Counted from the stretch's first letter, positions 39,300 through 52,328 are shown. The stretch is 64,000 nucleotides of DNA from Varroa destructor (GCF_002443255.2 NW_019211455.1:16502780-16566779), one strand, 5' to 3'. The notes: generated by a model from the letters alone, not told the origin. Translations and numbers: made by a program.

Positions 39300-39812
39300 A
39301 TGCGAATCGAACCTCGGGTAAGCCTTTTCTATGTGTTCTGGAAACCGAACTACCCGCGTCGTGCATTCCTTCGCATCTTGCAGCATAATCAGACATGTAG
39401 TGTGGTATGCTTTAACATCCTTGCAGCATTGCTACGGCTTCGTGAGGGTCGTTGCCAGGGACAACGTTGGCTCCTCAATAGCCGTCCCCTTCAGTACTAC
39501 TTGGCGCATCATGGCGCCATCTGCAAATCGCTGTCGGGCGTTACGATCAACACCACAGAGAATAGGGACATGCAAAAGATTCCGTTCGAATTCCTTTATC
39601 GCTTGGAGGCTGTGTTGCCCAGTGAACCTAAAGGGCCGCCCAATAGGGGCTCTGTTGGACTCGCATAGGCGTGACGCAGGGACACACAGTTGATAGTATG
39701 ACATCTCTTGGGCATGTGGGGCATCATATGTCGGCCTTTCGGAGCACCTCCACGGGCTGACCGGCTTCTCGTTACGTAGTATTCGGGAGATTTGCTTCGG
39801 CGTCCCCGGCAA
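39300..39812. other. GC-rich island open on both strands
   Basis: Frames of 120-126 codons are open on plus (39300-39668, 39331-39693) and minus (39432-39812) strands. The minus frame (segment QHSLQAIKEFERN) has the better codon pattern, 26 percent G-first. Several frames open together in a GC-rich patch point to high GC or a decayed mobile element rather than an intact gene. Confidence 0.3.
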
Positions 39813-40977
39813 CAGCCCGAGAGATCCGCGAACCCTATTTTTGGGTTCTAGCTAGGTCAGATCGCGGAACGGCGAGTAACGATATATAACGGCTTGCGTC
39901 GCCCACGATGATGATGGGTCGCAGCTAACCTGGAGGATACAAAAAGTTGTTGGGATTGGCATAAGTACATCCTTCCCAATAGCGTTGACTGAGTGAAACG
40001 GACTAAACTTAGATAATTGGAAATAATTTTTAAGCACCTAAGGCACAGCGTATTGGTCGATAGAGCCACTTCTGTTTGGCCAGTACTACCAAGCTTGTAT
40101 ATATAGTATACACAGAAATACACTCACATATGTATATTTATAGTCGGTCATTGTGTTGTACCGCCAATAAAATAGCTACATAATTTACTTGACGAGCTGC
40201 CACAGTGAAAATTATCCTGGCAAATGGGTTTCCTATGATGGTCGCCAGCCCCTTAGTTCATATGGCCACAGCGGAACTCGGCACCAACAGGACTCAGGCA
40301 GCAAGGTTTGCTTAAGTTAGGTTTTCACCGGATAGGGAAAGCTTGATACCTAGTAGGCAGTTCCAATACTGTGGACGGCATCTTTCTAGAAAAATCGAGC
40401 TACAGGCCGTATTGGCTGGGAAACACTGAGAGGCAATTTAAATTCCCCAGTTCAAAGCTGTTAAGTATAAACTCCTGCTTCGTGTCCTACCCTTCTACTC
40501 GAGCCCTTTTCGCCTTGCCTATGCGAACGCATTCTCCAAACTAATTAAATGACTGTACTTATTTCGATTCAGAAAGCAGAGATTACAGCCGAAGATTATA
40601 TGCTTGTTTACTTATTGGCCTTGTTGGCCTTTTTGCCAATCGGGACCTGATTATGTCGTAGGGTGAAGATTTTTCAAATGTATTACCTTTATCTGTGCTG
40701 CTTCAAAACCTTTTTATTTATAGCGGTGTTCAATTATTTTAAAGATGAATACGTAAACGTATTTCTTCTGTTATTATTTCTAGTAAAATGGATACAAAAT
40801 TAGCGGACTGAGGGATTCGCTACGTTCAAGCGTTTTCAGTGACCCTTATAATTTTCCATACTTTTATATTTGCTAACAGTACGTCGCGCTTGTTTCGTGG
40901 GTTCTTTGTGTTGGAAGCACGCCTACAGCGTTAATATCTTTTGCCATTATTCCTATTGGTTTGTTTTTTTGGGAGGT

Positions 40978-40995
40978 GGGGGGGGGGGGGGGGGG
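40978..40995 (+). repeat. Poly-G run (18 nt)
   Basis: An uninterrupted G homopolymer, unusual in AT-rich DNA, preceded by GGGAGGT. It could form G-quadruplex structure and its length may be unreliable in the assembly. Confidence 0.95.
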
Positions 40996-41369
40996 CAAAG
41001 AATACTGAAAACTTCCCCTCTCCTTACCGACTAACAAAAAGGAAGCAATGTTTTATCAGGCTGCTCTCTTACTAAATATATGTAAAAGGTATTTACGTTC
41101 AGAATAACGTTTTTTTCCTTAAACGTCCCTCTTCCTCACAAAATCATGAGAACGACGGCGAATGAACCCGAGTACTGATTCCACAGTTTTCGCCATCTCC
41201 TCTATATTTTTTCTGCATCCGTTGCTCCGGCTTGCCACGTGACACCTTAAATGCGCTAACTTTCGGCCGCACGCTCCGAACGTTATAGTGTGGGGTATGT
41301 TGTTGTATAGTTAGAATACATACCTGGCTGAATACACTGAACGAGAAACCACAACGAAAATTGTTCCTC

Positions 41370-42420
41370 TATTCGCGATAGCAGCGGCAGAGCAGGAATT
41401 ACGAGCGACTTGTCGTCATTTGCCGTCGCACGCTGGATTCATTGGTCTTTCTATTAGAGAATCGGTGTCGTTATCGACGTAATCGTAGTGATCCGAAGCC
41501 GTCAGCGGCAGTAGCGCCAGCAGGAGTAGGCGCCCTTGCCGAGGACTGTCACGAAATAGTATATTATTAATTAATTTTAATTAGGCTGCGGCCTATGCAG
41601 GTTGAGACGGCACCGGCGGCGGCGCCAGCAGCGTCAGATTAAAGCAGGTTAAAGTTTTGTTTCACTCGACAAAAGAAAAATGACGGAAAAGAATAAAAGC
41701 AATACGAAGAAAGTCGTCTTTGCCGCGTCGCTTTTCTTTCTTGATGTTGTTGGAACAGAACTCGAAGTCAAAGCTTTGGCTGTAACAATACGAAGCTATT
41801 GGGACAGCAGTGATGTTAGTAGTTGTGGCCGTTCGTTCTGTTGTCCTCTCCTGGTGTGGTGGAGCAGTTCGGTGATGGTATACGATATTGGGCCGCTGTT
41901 GGGCGCGTCACGATTTCGGTCGTCTTTCACGTTTGCTAGCTCCGATTCAGCCGCCTTCGAGAACTAAAAGCCCGCCGCAGGACAAGTGATGATGGTGATA
42001 GCAGCAGCGCCTGCGTCTAAACCCCTCGACCCGGCCCCCTTTTTAACTTCAGGCCTTCATTAATTATTAATGAGTGTCTGCGACAAAGTCACGCCATTTT
42101 CCCACTTTACCACGATGTAAAGGGGTCATGGAGAGATATGGAGAGGGGGGAAAAAAGCGAAGCCCGAAACATTTGCGTACCGTTCATACGGGAGACACGA
42201 GCGGGCCACAAAAGTGATGGGAATAATGAAGTATAGCAGAGAAAGACTGAGCCAGAGAGGCGCAAACAGGGAGAAACGAAGGGATTTTCTCGAAGAGAAA
42301 GCTACTCCCGAGTCGCTATAGCGGTAGTCCCTGCCATCATCGACGTCGTTTATCGTGCGTTGAGACACCGCTACAATAAAAAGCACCCGTCTATGCCATT
42401 ATACATAGTGGCGCTTTATG
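41370..42420. other. GC-rich, CpG-containing island, possible promoter or first exon
   Basis: Enriched in CpG and CAG/GCC triplets compared with its flanks. A plus-strand ATG at 41680 (AAAAATGACGG) begins a 95-codon frame (MTEKNKSNTKKVVFAA, later Ser-rich) without a splice signal I trust. A promoter with 5' exon is the simplest idea; not proven. Confidence 0.25.
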
Positions 42421-43164
42421 AAGCAGGAACCAGAGCAGGGAAGTCTGGCATTTTGATTACGCAGCGCTCGCAGTTGAAAAAAAATCTACGAAGATATTCG
42501 TTTAGTTCTTTTTAGGTAGACGTGTGCATCTGTGTGTTTCGTGTGTTTAGTTACTAGTCCAATTCTACTAGGTTGTTTATTCTGACTATACATAAAGGAA
42601 CGGAAAGAATGGCCCGGTTTATTTGATTTGAGTGAATATGTGGACTATGTTGTTAATGGAAAGGTACACAAACGGAATAGTTAATAAGCCAAGTATGCGC
42701 CTCAAAGACCAATTGATAGGCGCGTTATACGCGTCCAAAGTGAAGCGATGAAACAAATGGGAAAATTTACGTAAGACAATTTAGTGTTTCTGGAGGTTCC
42801 TATTCATCCTAGTTTCAATCTCATTAGCTCTTGAAGTTTGTCAGAAATATACTCATCTGGATCAGTTAAGCGTGGTTCGTATCAAGAGGGTACATTTTAA
42901 GAAGTCCATGATACAAGCAACTTTTCAATAGTTTGGCCGTAACGAGGTTCCTGCGTATACTTTAGATAATAGACATTGGCTATACGGTTGTGGGGTACAG
43001 CATTTGGCAAATGTCGAATCGTTTTCAAATACGTGAGGTGCCAGCTAGGCCTTGTTTTATAATTTCGATAACATTAACGGGAACTGAGGTACATTCGACG
43101 CTACCTACAGGATGTCGAGGCACCCGCTGACTTACAAAAACTAAAATCCCTTCTTAGATATTGG

Positions 43165-43165
<1 letters not shown>

Positions 43166-43227
<62 letters not shown>
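43166..43227. repeat. (TA)n microsatellite, 62 bp
   Basis: The longest dinucleotide array in the window. A second shorter array follows at 43496-43513. Confidence 0.95.
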
Positions 43228-43228
<1 letters not shown>

Positions 43229-45904
43229 TTGGGTGATATAAACTTCAGCCATAATTGTCAGCCATAATTTTTAACCTGCTACTTTAAGCACCTTGAATTG
43301 TCAAGTGGCGCTTGAGCCCGTAAACTGTGTCTCTGGGATTGTGTACTCTAAAACTCACATCTAGTGTTAAACGCTGAGCAAGCACGCCAACAAAATCAAA
43401 GAATACATTTTTTCAATGGTTTTTATTTTATGGCAACCATTTTCATGGTTTGGTTATTATTATTTCTTTATATACATTATATCTTTTATTAGTTCTATAT
43501 ATATATATATATAAATTGTGGTTATTTTTGCCGCTTTCCTTATATATTGCAAAGTGAATCTCTCTGTATGATAAGGTAGTTGCTCCTTCGCCACAGAAAA
43601 AGTTGTGTCCTTACAAAAGAGCTTCTATAAGACAACCGCAAAGCTCGCTCGCTGCCCATTCTACTAATTTGACTCTTTAGCGGATCACGATCTAACACGG
43701 AATTGCAAAAAAGAAGCCGTATATATATATGGTATTTTCAAAAAAAAAGCCTTAATACAGCTGCACGCAAAACCATTTCTCTTTCGCCTATTCCTTCTTA
43801 ACACCGCAAATTATATATCTAAAGAAAATATTGTAAAGGTCGCCGATGTTTCTCTAGAACGAGCACGGTGGCCGATGTGCATAAGAGCAGCATAGAGAAA
43901 AACGCATATAAACATCGTCTTGCATCCCACTGCCTGACTACTCGCAGTACCACGATTTTGCGTTGATTTTCCTTTAATTTCTCGTACCACTTCAATACTG
44001 TTTTATGGCAAGACGTTTCACATGGATACAGCCGTAAGATGCATCCCTGTATACGCAAACACTCCTCATTCCACTTACTTCTACTATAGAGCACAGGTTG
44101 TTCAATGGTGTAGACCACAGTTAACAGCAATGACCCATTTCGAATGTCACTGGCGGGTACTACCCTGGATTAAAGTCTGCCTCAATCAAATGTATGTTTG
44201 TGTCGAATTCTAGGTACCCTCTTGAGTTGACCCTCTTCTATATATGTATGTTGTTTTACAAGTTGTGTTACTCAGTTATTTTATGCTGGCTGAAGTAAAA
44301 TATTTCGACATCATTGTTGCACACTATTTTGTATAACGCTCTTGCTTGCACAGAACTCGTTCAGAAGACTGTAGATGGCATTGCTCGCTAACGGCATGCT
44401 ACATTCCCCTACCGAAGGTAAAATGCATTAGAGTACAACAATGTCACAAAATGCGACGAAGCTTCATGAAGCTGTTTCTATATTGATGTCCATTTTCATT
44501 ATTAAACATTCAAAAAATGGTTGAAATACTGTTTTTCTAAAACAAAACCGTATTTCTTCAGAGACGCCTGCCGAAAATGTCCTTTGAAGATGCACTGTCT
44601 TATTGAGTGATGTTGAAGTACTACTTATGCATTGTATCTCCTTCAGACAGATGTGCGCCACACCAAAATGACCTCAAACCTAGATTTTTCTGTATGCGGT
44701 GTAATGAGCTAACGGAAACATGTCTGCAAGTCCATACGTGCGAGTGTTTTGCTATGATAAACTGGTGCATTTCAAACTTTAATACATTAGTCTCCGTAAA
44801 TGGTTTCTTCCGTATAGGGCAGGCGTTGTTAGTCGAAGCGTGAAAAACGTGAGAATACTTCCAATAGTTCAGGCTTTCACGTTCATACTAAATACTATCA
44901 TTATATTACTATAAAGTATTAAGCAATGATTAATGCTTTGTTTATGAATTTGTTTTTTCGAAATAGACCTTCTAATGTTTATACTCACCGTAACGCTTCC
45001 CGTGAGCTACAAGCATCGACTCATCATATAATTCCATTCTAGACGAATTTCCGTAAATGTAAACAATGATTCATCTATCTTATATATATAGAGATATCGT
45101 TTAATACAAATTTTAATGTAAAATCTATGTGAAAATCATCGATGAACCGAAGGACCAAAGTTTTTCTTACCATATTCTTTCAGTCAAAGCATCTGCTTGT
45201 TCTACACACACAATACACACGCTAGACACCTACTTTTCGAATAAGCAGTTATGGAACAGCTAAGCTATCATGTCGTATCTGATTTTTGACTAGATGCACA
45301 TCTACAGCCGATAGAAATACGTCAGTGTTAGGAGAAGCAGCCGGCTCAGAAACGCTACCGTTGCCATAGTAATAACTGATTTTAAATAGGCTATAGTTAC
45401 TGAAAGAGAAATCGTCGGCTTAACTAGATTTTAAATTATTGTTAAGCGGGCCCCTTAAAATCGATGACGACAAGTCGTTCCCCTTGTTCTTAGAATACAG
45501 TCACCAACCTCATGAAACACAATACGGCCGTATGACACCTGCTGCTTTTTTTTTGAACGAATTGAGCTGCAAAAAACCGATTTATAAAATGGTGTCTGAT
45601 CCCATGGCCAAAAAACGGTTGGCCCGTTTGCGGTTTCAGATCGCTACATATAATGATAGGTAAACAAATGATAGTAAAAATGTATCCAACTTTAGTTAAG
45701 TTTCAACGAATCTGCTCGTTCTTCACGCAATTCCACATTTTCCATATCGAAGTCCTCTTTAAGACTTTCCAGCGGCCTCGCGAAGGAAGTCAAGATCTTC
45801 CAACGTTCTCGTCGGGGCCTGTAAAGGTACTGCATTTTATTAGTACGTTTTGAAAGCGGCCTCGTCTTCTAGAACTAGCGATCGTCGTCCGGTATCACAT
45901 TTCG

Positions 45905-46321
45905 ATGGCCGTAGGTCGCACGAAAGCAAAGAAAATTGCCTTCATGAAGGGTGGAATAAGTAATGTCATAATATTTTTCTTAGTCGAGCGTTTGCTGTAT
46001 TGTGCGAGGCGGCCAACAATCATTTGTTTGTTTGTCTTGCCTTCATTTTCTAGTTTTTCGAGGCCTACAGAGGGCATCGTTGCTAGCAGTTCTGAACAGT
46101 ACGGCGTATCATCCGAGTATATATATAGATGGCGTACCGGCAGTATAGCTATTCTCGTGTCTCTCGACTTGGATATCGCTTTTAGTAAATTATTCGGAAG
46201 GCACAATGGCGGTCTTCTGTTAGCGGTGGCTTGCTATTATTCAGATCAACGAATTCATTATTCAACAAAGAACATGTGTTTCTATTCATACCGAAGATAC
46301 AGCATGAGAACTACAGACATA
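45905..46321 (+). CDS. Unidentified 139-codon frame; competing minus frame
   Basis: ATG at 45905 with a hydrophobic early segment (NVIIFFLVERLLY, then ICLFVLPSF) that could be membrane-inserted. The opposite strand carries a 60-codon ATG frame to TGA at 45895-45897, MPSVGLEKLENEGKTNKQ, with higher purine-first bias (about 65 percent). Either could be real, neither has splice support, and only one is likely. Confidence 0.22.
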
Positions 46322-46476
46322 TGACACATACATACACTGCTTTCAATAGTACATATAAAATCAGAGTGATTTACAAGGCCCATGTGCCGTCGAGTTTAGT
46401 TGGAGGAGTCTATACAATTTTAGGCTTTTAATAATAGCTCTCGATGCCGCAATTCGATCAACTTAAGAATAGAAAA

Positions 46477-46505
46477 AAACAAACAAACAAACAAACAAAC
46501 AAACA
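46477..46505 (+). repeat. (AAAC)n microsatellite
   Basis: About seven AAAC units, between the plus-strand frame at 45.9-46.3 kb and the kinase gene. Confidence 0.95.
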
Positions 46506-47009
46506 CAGATACGCTAAAGAATTTCGATGAACTTGTCTATATGTAAAGATGCCGCAATCCCGTCTCAAAAATAAATTCCTATACGTTATTGTTACCTTCC
46601 AGGATTGTGGGACAGCAAATATCAACAATGGAGAATATGGGACTGTTTGCTCAAGTAACCAAATTATCTTTGAAGTGAGCTGAGCAGATTTAACGAGGCT
46701 GTATTTTCAATTTCGATTAAAAAGAGAATCACTAGAGCACGACCAAGAAGGACTTCAAAATCTAAAGACGTTTCGAGAGTGTCAGTAATACGTGTTATCA
46801 AATAGAGTTAAGAAGAATAACGTGGAAGATACACACAGCATCGATTATATTTGAGATTGTACCTTGCAACATTCTGTCGCTTTACGAACACTTACATTGA
46901 GGTCATACGATCAAGATCCCTCCTTCATTTTGTATGCTACTTCTGCTAGCAGCTGGACTACGCTTCAAAGAAGCTGACTCATTAGAATTCGAGGTAGTAA
47001 TACACAAAT

Positions 47010-47198
47010 TCAAACCGGAGGATGTCTTTTGGAATCATCTCCAAAATAGAAATTTCCAGCCTCTTCGTGTAGATCGATTAGTTCAGGCATAATATGGATA
47101 ACTTGCTCGGTAGGACACTCTCCCCTAAGGATCATACGACATGCGTCTTTGAAACCAGGCGACGAATACGTGTACAGTCGCACTTGAGAGTCAGTATC
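47010..47198 (-). CDS. Probable alternative terminal exon of the MAST-like kinase
   Basis: A strong acceptor (pyrimidine-rich, ending TTTATGCAG) precedes 62 open codons that start in phase 0 and end in TGA at 47010. About a third of codons begin with G, as in real exons of this window. If exon 8 splices early at 47601 (donor GTGAAC, phase 0), the joined reading gives KFDPLAS followed by DTDSQV. This resembles the AGC C-terminal tail pattern F-x-P-x-L-x-S-x-x-D, and the protein would be 569 aa. Exon 8 read through also gives a plausible tail and a nearby poly(A) signal. The exon could instead belong to an overlapping gene. No AATAAA is seen just after this stop. Confidence 0.45.
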   Translation of the reverse strand, partial: DTDSQVRLYTYSSPGFKDACRMILRGECPTEQVIHIMPELIDLHEEAGNFYFGDDSKRHPPV

Positions 47199-47409
47199 CT
47201 GCATAAATTGAAAGAAAACCCGCAAAAAAGATCGCTTATTTCTCATTTGTCTTAAGTAACGACTTTATTGCAGTCAGGTAATAAGTGAAAGTAAGTTGGG
47301 TCCGATATAACCGGTTGCCAGTACGATCTGTTTATGTTAACTCAGAATCATATGCTTCTTGGATAGCGTGGCCGACAGTTTCTTTAGATGACGCCAATTA
47401 AACGATGCT

Positions 47410-47415
47410 TTTATT
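47410..47415 (-). terminator. Poly(A) signal AATAAA of the kinase gene
   Basis: On the minus strand a perfect AATAAA lies 41 nt after the TAA stop at 47457. It supports transcript ends at this point for the version in which exon 8 is terminal. Confidence 0.55.
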
Positions 47416-47456
47416 AAAGCTATATCTACATCTATAAAAAAAAAAAAGGCAACGCA

Positions 47457-50400
47457 TTAATAATAGCCTAAAGTAGGAACGGTTCGTACAGTGAAGCCAG
47501 CTTTTGGAAAGAGCCGATTGCACCTATCGCCAACGGTGGGCGTTGCTTCGGGCGAATCGCATCCCTGTTTGATGTCGTAGGTGAGCGTTCCAGCGTTCAC
47601 CGACGCCAGAGGATCGAATTTAAGTACTTCTGGGCTTGTTTCGACCCATCGTAAGTCCAGTCCAGAAAAATACGGGTGATTCCAGAACTGGGAATAGTGT
47701 TCCGTGCAAAACCGCTCTGCAGATCGAATTGAATCACGCAGAAGTAATTATAGCAAAACTAATTATCTGACATCGATACGACAAAGAAGAATTGTTAAAA
47801 TATTTACCTCTGTTTGTATGTTTATATGCATGAGTATGCGTATATGACGTAGTATTCAAACACTAACATAGTTACACACGTGACAATTGTCTCTGAAGGC
47901 ACGACCCTATAAGTTTTTTAAGCTGTTTTGACAAAGTCACGCCGGTCGGAAACTCGTAATTTCCCCGAACGACTTTCTTCTTCTGTTCATCGAAAGGTAT
48001 ACTGTCCTTTAAACCGAAGGGACGTTTGCCGATTGCTAGTTCAAACGCCGTTACTCCAAAAGACCACCTATAAAATTCAGTGAATAACACATCGGTCGTA
48101 ATATTAACAAGCTTTACGAGCCGTAACGTTATCGGTAGAGAAGATCCCCACTCGCGTCGAGCTACGCAGAATGCTTCATATTTAACGACGTTTCGTTATA
48201 CGCATTAAGCTGGAACAGATATAAATAGTTCAACATCGAATGCCTAATAGTAGGAATAGTTTTATATATTATATATATATATATATATATAATATAATCT
48301 TAATTATGTCATATCAGCATCTCAGACCAATCTACACTACGTCCGTAGTCCTTATACAACAGTATTTCTGGAGCCATATAGGAAACCGTGCCCGCAATTT
48401 CGCCGTCCTTAAGCTCTTCTGCTGTTCGCATGTAGAAACTAGGAAGAGCACGATTAGCAAATTTTCCGAAACAAACTTTAGCTGTGTCGAAGTCGATTAG
48501 TTTAACGCGGCACCCCACCGTAATCATCATGTTCGAGGGCTGAAACCAGTCGGCACAGAATGACTGACCGTGACTAGGATTCGAAACAATTAATGGCAGT
48601 AGTCGAAAGTAGTTGATAACGACCACCTAAAGAAAATTTTATGGGTGAAAATACCTTGTAGAGGACATTATTGTAATAATTTCGTACAAAGACCGCGTAT
48701 TGTCTGGTGGCTGGCTCTTTCATAAGAGCCATAGGCTAATTCGGTGAATCGAGGTATACAGTATCGTCCGTTAATGATTAAAAACTATCGGATGCAGTAT
48801 CACCTTGATATCACGGTGAATAAAGCCTTTATGATGCATGTGGATTATCGCCAATGCAAGCTGCGCCAAGATCAGCCTAACGAGCACGTCGGACAAGCGT
48901 GTGGAAAGGTGTAGAAGTCGGATCACATCTACTCCCCGGACGTACTCCATCACTATGACAAACGATTCCGCCGTAGAGAACGTCGCGTAATAGCGCACAA
49001 GACACGGATGGTTTACCATCGACGCCACCTCTTTATCGGCTAGCGCATGTTCGACATCCGGTATCAGGGATCTCGGGACCATTTTGATTGTACAGATCGC
49101 CTTACCTAATCGCGCCTTGTATACGACTCCAAATCCACCAGCCCCTAGAGGTTTATTAAGTTGTTAGTTTTACATTATGGAATAACGTACCATCAATCGG
49201 AACGTGTCTATCCGCGACAGGCCACTGTAATTTATTCTGTCCCGTAATATGTATTTCACTGAAATAACCTCTATTTTGTCCTATCCCTGCCTTTGATGTG
49301 TCAGACCAAATATATCTATCTATGCAGGTATTGATCATGCTCGGCTTACATACAAGCACAACCGTTCGCAAAGCTCAGGTCGTTACCATACGCAAAACAT
49401 TACTAAGATACGATTAAGGTCTAAAATTGTTCAATAGATAATTCTGAAATGTTTGCTTTCTCAGGCCTACTCCGCTATCGGAATTATTGAAAGCGCTAGG
49501 ATTTCCTTTGAAACAAACGCGTTCGTACGTAGATTGAAGTACCAAATTTAGATTCTGGAGGACATTGAGAAAGAATTTATTTCAAGATCTAAAACTGGCA
49601 GATGGATCTAGAAACAAACAGTCGTACAACCTCTTATCAGGGGGGCTCCATAGAAACACCACATCTTGTCTCTTTGCACTTAGTCTGCGTGATCAGTTGT
49701 ACGTAGAATATGAACACTATACATACATAGCCAAAGTGACCCCTAACGTCTCTAACAGGATATTCCACCAAAGGCACCATGAGAAGACGGGCGCATATGC
49801 ACTGTAGCTTATGTATCATCAATATAAATCGTACATACCATTGTACGGCTAAGTGATTTATATTGGTTTGAAATCCAAGCGCGAATAACGGACTACTGAC
49901 CCCATCGAAAGCAACGTCCTACAAAAAGCTTCATTAACTCACCAATGACCTTGTCCAAAACAAAGTACTTAATCTTCCCAACGAAACAGTCTTCATTACT
50001 AGTGTGAGTAGTGGAATCGCCCACCAGCTCTGCCTTAATAACCGAAGCAATTCGATCCCAGTTTGTAACATCCAATTCACTAAATCTTTCGCATTCTTCT
50101 AGTAGTGGTCCCAATCCGTTAATCAGATGGATCAGGTCGATTCCGATAGTCTAAAACGTACGCCATACAGCGAAATGACAAACGAAGCCATACATGTGAG
50201 GTGCCAACAGATTGGCTAAGCCGCTAATCAGCCTAACTCGTCAGGGTGTATCGTAGGTGTTTCCAACGCATATCGTGAAGCCGCATATAAAGCAGGTTCA
50301 GTGGCTTTCAACCTCTTCGATCGTTCACACATTAATGACCTGCCATTGTATAGTGTTAAGTGTTCACACGATTCTTATGAGAGGCAGAGAAATGTAAAAA

Positions 50401-52328
50401 AATAAACAAAAAGTTACATTGAGCCATCTTTGCGCCAGCCGTCAACAAAACCTATTCAGTCATGACGGCCAACGTGCGCCGAAATCATCGTTCTGCTACC
50501 AGTGTAATAATCGATTTAATTCAATGTTGAGCATAAGTACGGCTGCACAGAGTTTGCCCTATAAGCGACGCTGCTTACCAGGCTACGAATACCTTTTGTG
50601 CTTTCCCAAGTAAACCAACCCGGATAAGTAAAAACAAAAAATTGGATAAATGCAGAGTTGCTTGATTTGTAAAAGGCACGCACGCGCAATTATGGATACT
50701 CAACAATAGAAATATGAACGACTGAAAGGAGACATTAAAAATCAGCTAAGTAGTTCGTATCTGAATGTTTCTTCTTAAATTCAAGCGGAAACGGTCGTCA
50801 TTCCCCCGTGCGTCCGAAACACAAAACGTGCTCTTCCGAAACCAGTGGACTGAATAAGCCATCATTTCGCTGGCGTTCAGCTTTCACTTAACAATAAGAA
50901 CGACACAATAGTAGATAAACGAAAACGTGTTGGTGGCACCTCATTATGTTCGGAATATACTCACCCTGGCTACGACTTCATCGCGCTTCCAAAAATGTCC
51001 AAGGAAATAAAGATTTTCAATACCTTCACGCAAACTAGCTGCTGTAAGAACTTCGTTATGCCATTCGCGTGCCAATATTTTAACAAACGCATAGGCTTGA
51101 TCACGAACACTACGTTGAGCGGGGCTCACGTTCAGGTCGAAAAATTGCAGGTCCTTGGTAAAATTTGTGAGATTTGCTCTTGCAGCCGCCAGCGCACTGC
51201 GGAAGAAACGACAAACAGAAATAGATATTTGTTCCGTAATCACGGTAGGGTTTAGCTCTACGATGATGAAACGATCAGTTGCAATCACACATGTATCATA
51301 CAAGCACCGTCGCACCTAACAGGGCATTTTCTCACTCGGAGCTTCAGAAGTAACACAACGCTCTTCGCTCTAGCTACGGCAGGCGGTAAGGAAGGCATCG
51401 TTCAATGCCGGATCGATATGCATAACTGTACCTTGTTTAGAATAGGACCGATGGCTCTGAAAAGGCAACTTACACGGGTGTGTTTTTAACGATGTCGGCG
51501 TATACGTTCGTTGTATCAGTCCGCACTGGAATTAGCAAACCTAACAGAACCGGACGTACTATAAACATTAAAACATAATCACAGTAAAGGTTACTACTTA
51601 TGTTAAGAACACACTAGGAAGAAGTAGGGATTCAACGGCACGCATCCTATTACAACCAGAAACTGACAACTGCTCTGCATTAGCGCCATCCGTAAAATAG
51701 CATAAAAGTTGAATTATCAAGGTATGCATTCAGGTGTCTTCGAAGGATCGTCATTAGAATAGTGGGCACAAGGACAGTTCGATGAGGTAATGTACTTCAC
51801 GAGAAGAGTACCCGACGAGTGGACAAAATGGAAGTGGACGAAGAACAGAGCTTATACAAATATGGCTATTTAGCCACATCACAGCCGGTTGAGACAGATG
51901 CGACAGCACTAGTGAAATTTTGTCTTTACGTTTTTTTACTCGTTGCTAATGGCAGTTGATTCTATAGATGGCAAAGTGTAAAAAAGATTCATGCTATTTT
52001 ATGGAGATTTGAGGAAAATTAATTGGGTGGATACTCTTAACCTCGAAAAAAACGTCAGGAAGCTGCTGGTAGGAATCCATGCCACGACGTGACACTTGTT
52101 CCTTTACATCAATTCGATATCGCATGCAAAAACTTGGTCTCCGTCTAGCAACTTACTTCCAACAACCCGTTGAATCCGAATTCTAAAATTTAATAGTATA
52201 TTTAAAGATCTCCGAGAATAGCGAGACATTTCGTTTCTGTCACCTAAACGGGTTCTTAATTTCGACGACCTGTCGATATTTCTCTTTTCGGTGGAGAGTT
52301 CGTTATCTTCAAATATAACACATGACAT
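47457..52328 (-). CDS. MAST-like AGC-family Ser/Thr protein kinase, 8 exons, 554 aa
   Basis: Exons on the minus strand are 52328-52157, 51525-51474, 51196-50965, 50150-49943, 49144-48804, 48539-48328, 48067-47880 and 47716-47457. All introns are GT-AG, all phases agree and the stop is TAA. Residues about 58-215 resemble the MAST pre-kinase domain (DUF1908): predicted helices around ILAREWHNEVL and LLEECERF. The kinase domain starts near 212 with P-loop GAGGFGVV (222-229), then Lys242, HRDIKPSN (331-338), DFD (351-353), an extended activation segment ending GTVSYMAPE, DWWSFG (405-410) and the late Arg470 before a HPYFSGLDL segment typical of AGC kinases. Family knowledge: these kinases phosphorylate Ser/Thr in the cytoplasm, often at the cytoskeleton. 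The substrate here is unknown. Met52328 has A at -3 and an in-frame stop 13 codons upstream, but an earlier exon is possible. No PDZ domain follows, unlike classical MAST proteins. The DFG glycine is Asp. Confidence 0.88.
48263..48291. repeat. (TA)n array at the kinase intron 6 donor side
   Basis: Interrupted TA array located inside the 48068-48327 intron of the kinase gene, about 40 nt after its donor. Confidence 0.9.

Noticed and set aside
43166..43227. Repeat arrays as CRISPR or satellite loci
   Set aside because: All arrays seen are simple dinucleotide to tetranucleotide microsatellites without spacers.
49191..49258. A possible extra kinase exon reading IDTFRLM just before the glycine loop, with good acceptor and a 46-nt intron
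   Set aside because: It looks like an AGC kinase start, but including it breaks the frame by one base. Splicing 49943 directly to 49144 gives an in-frame FVLDKVIGAGGFGVV and makes the whole gene phase-consistent.
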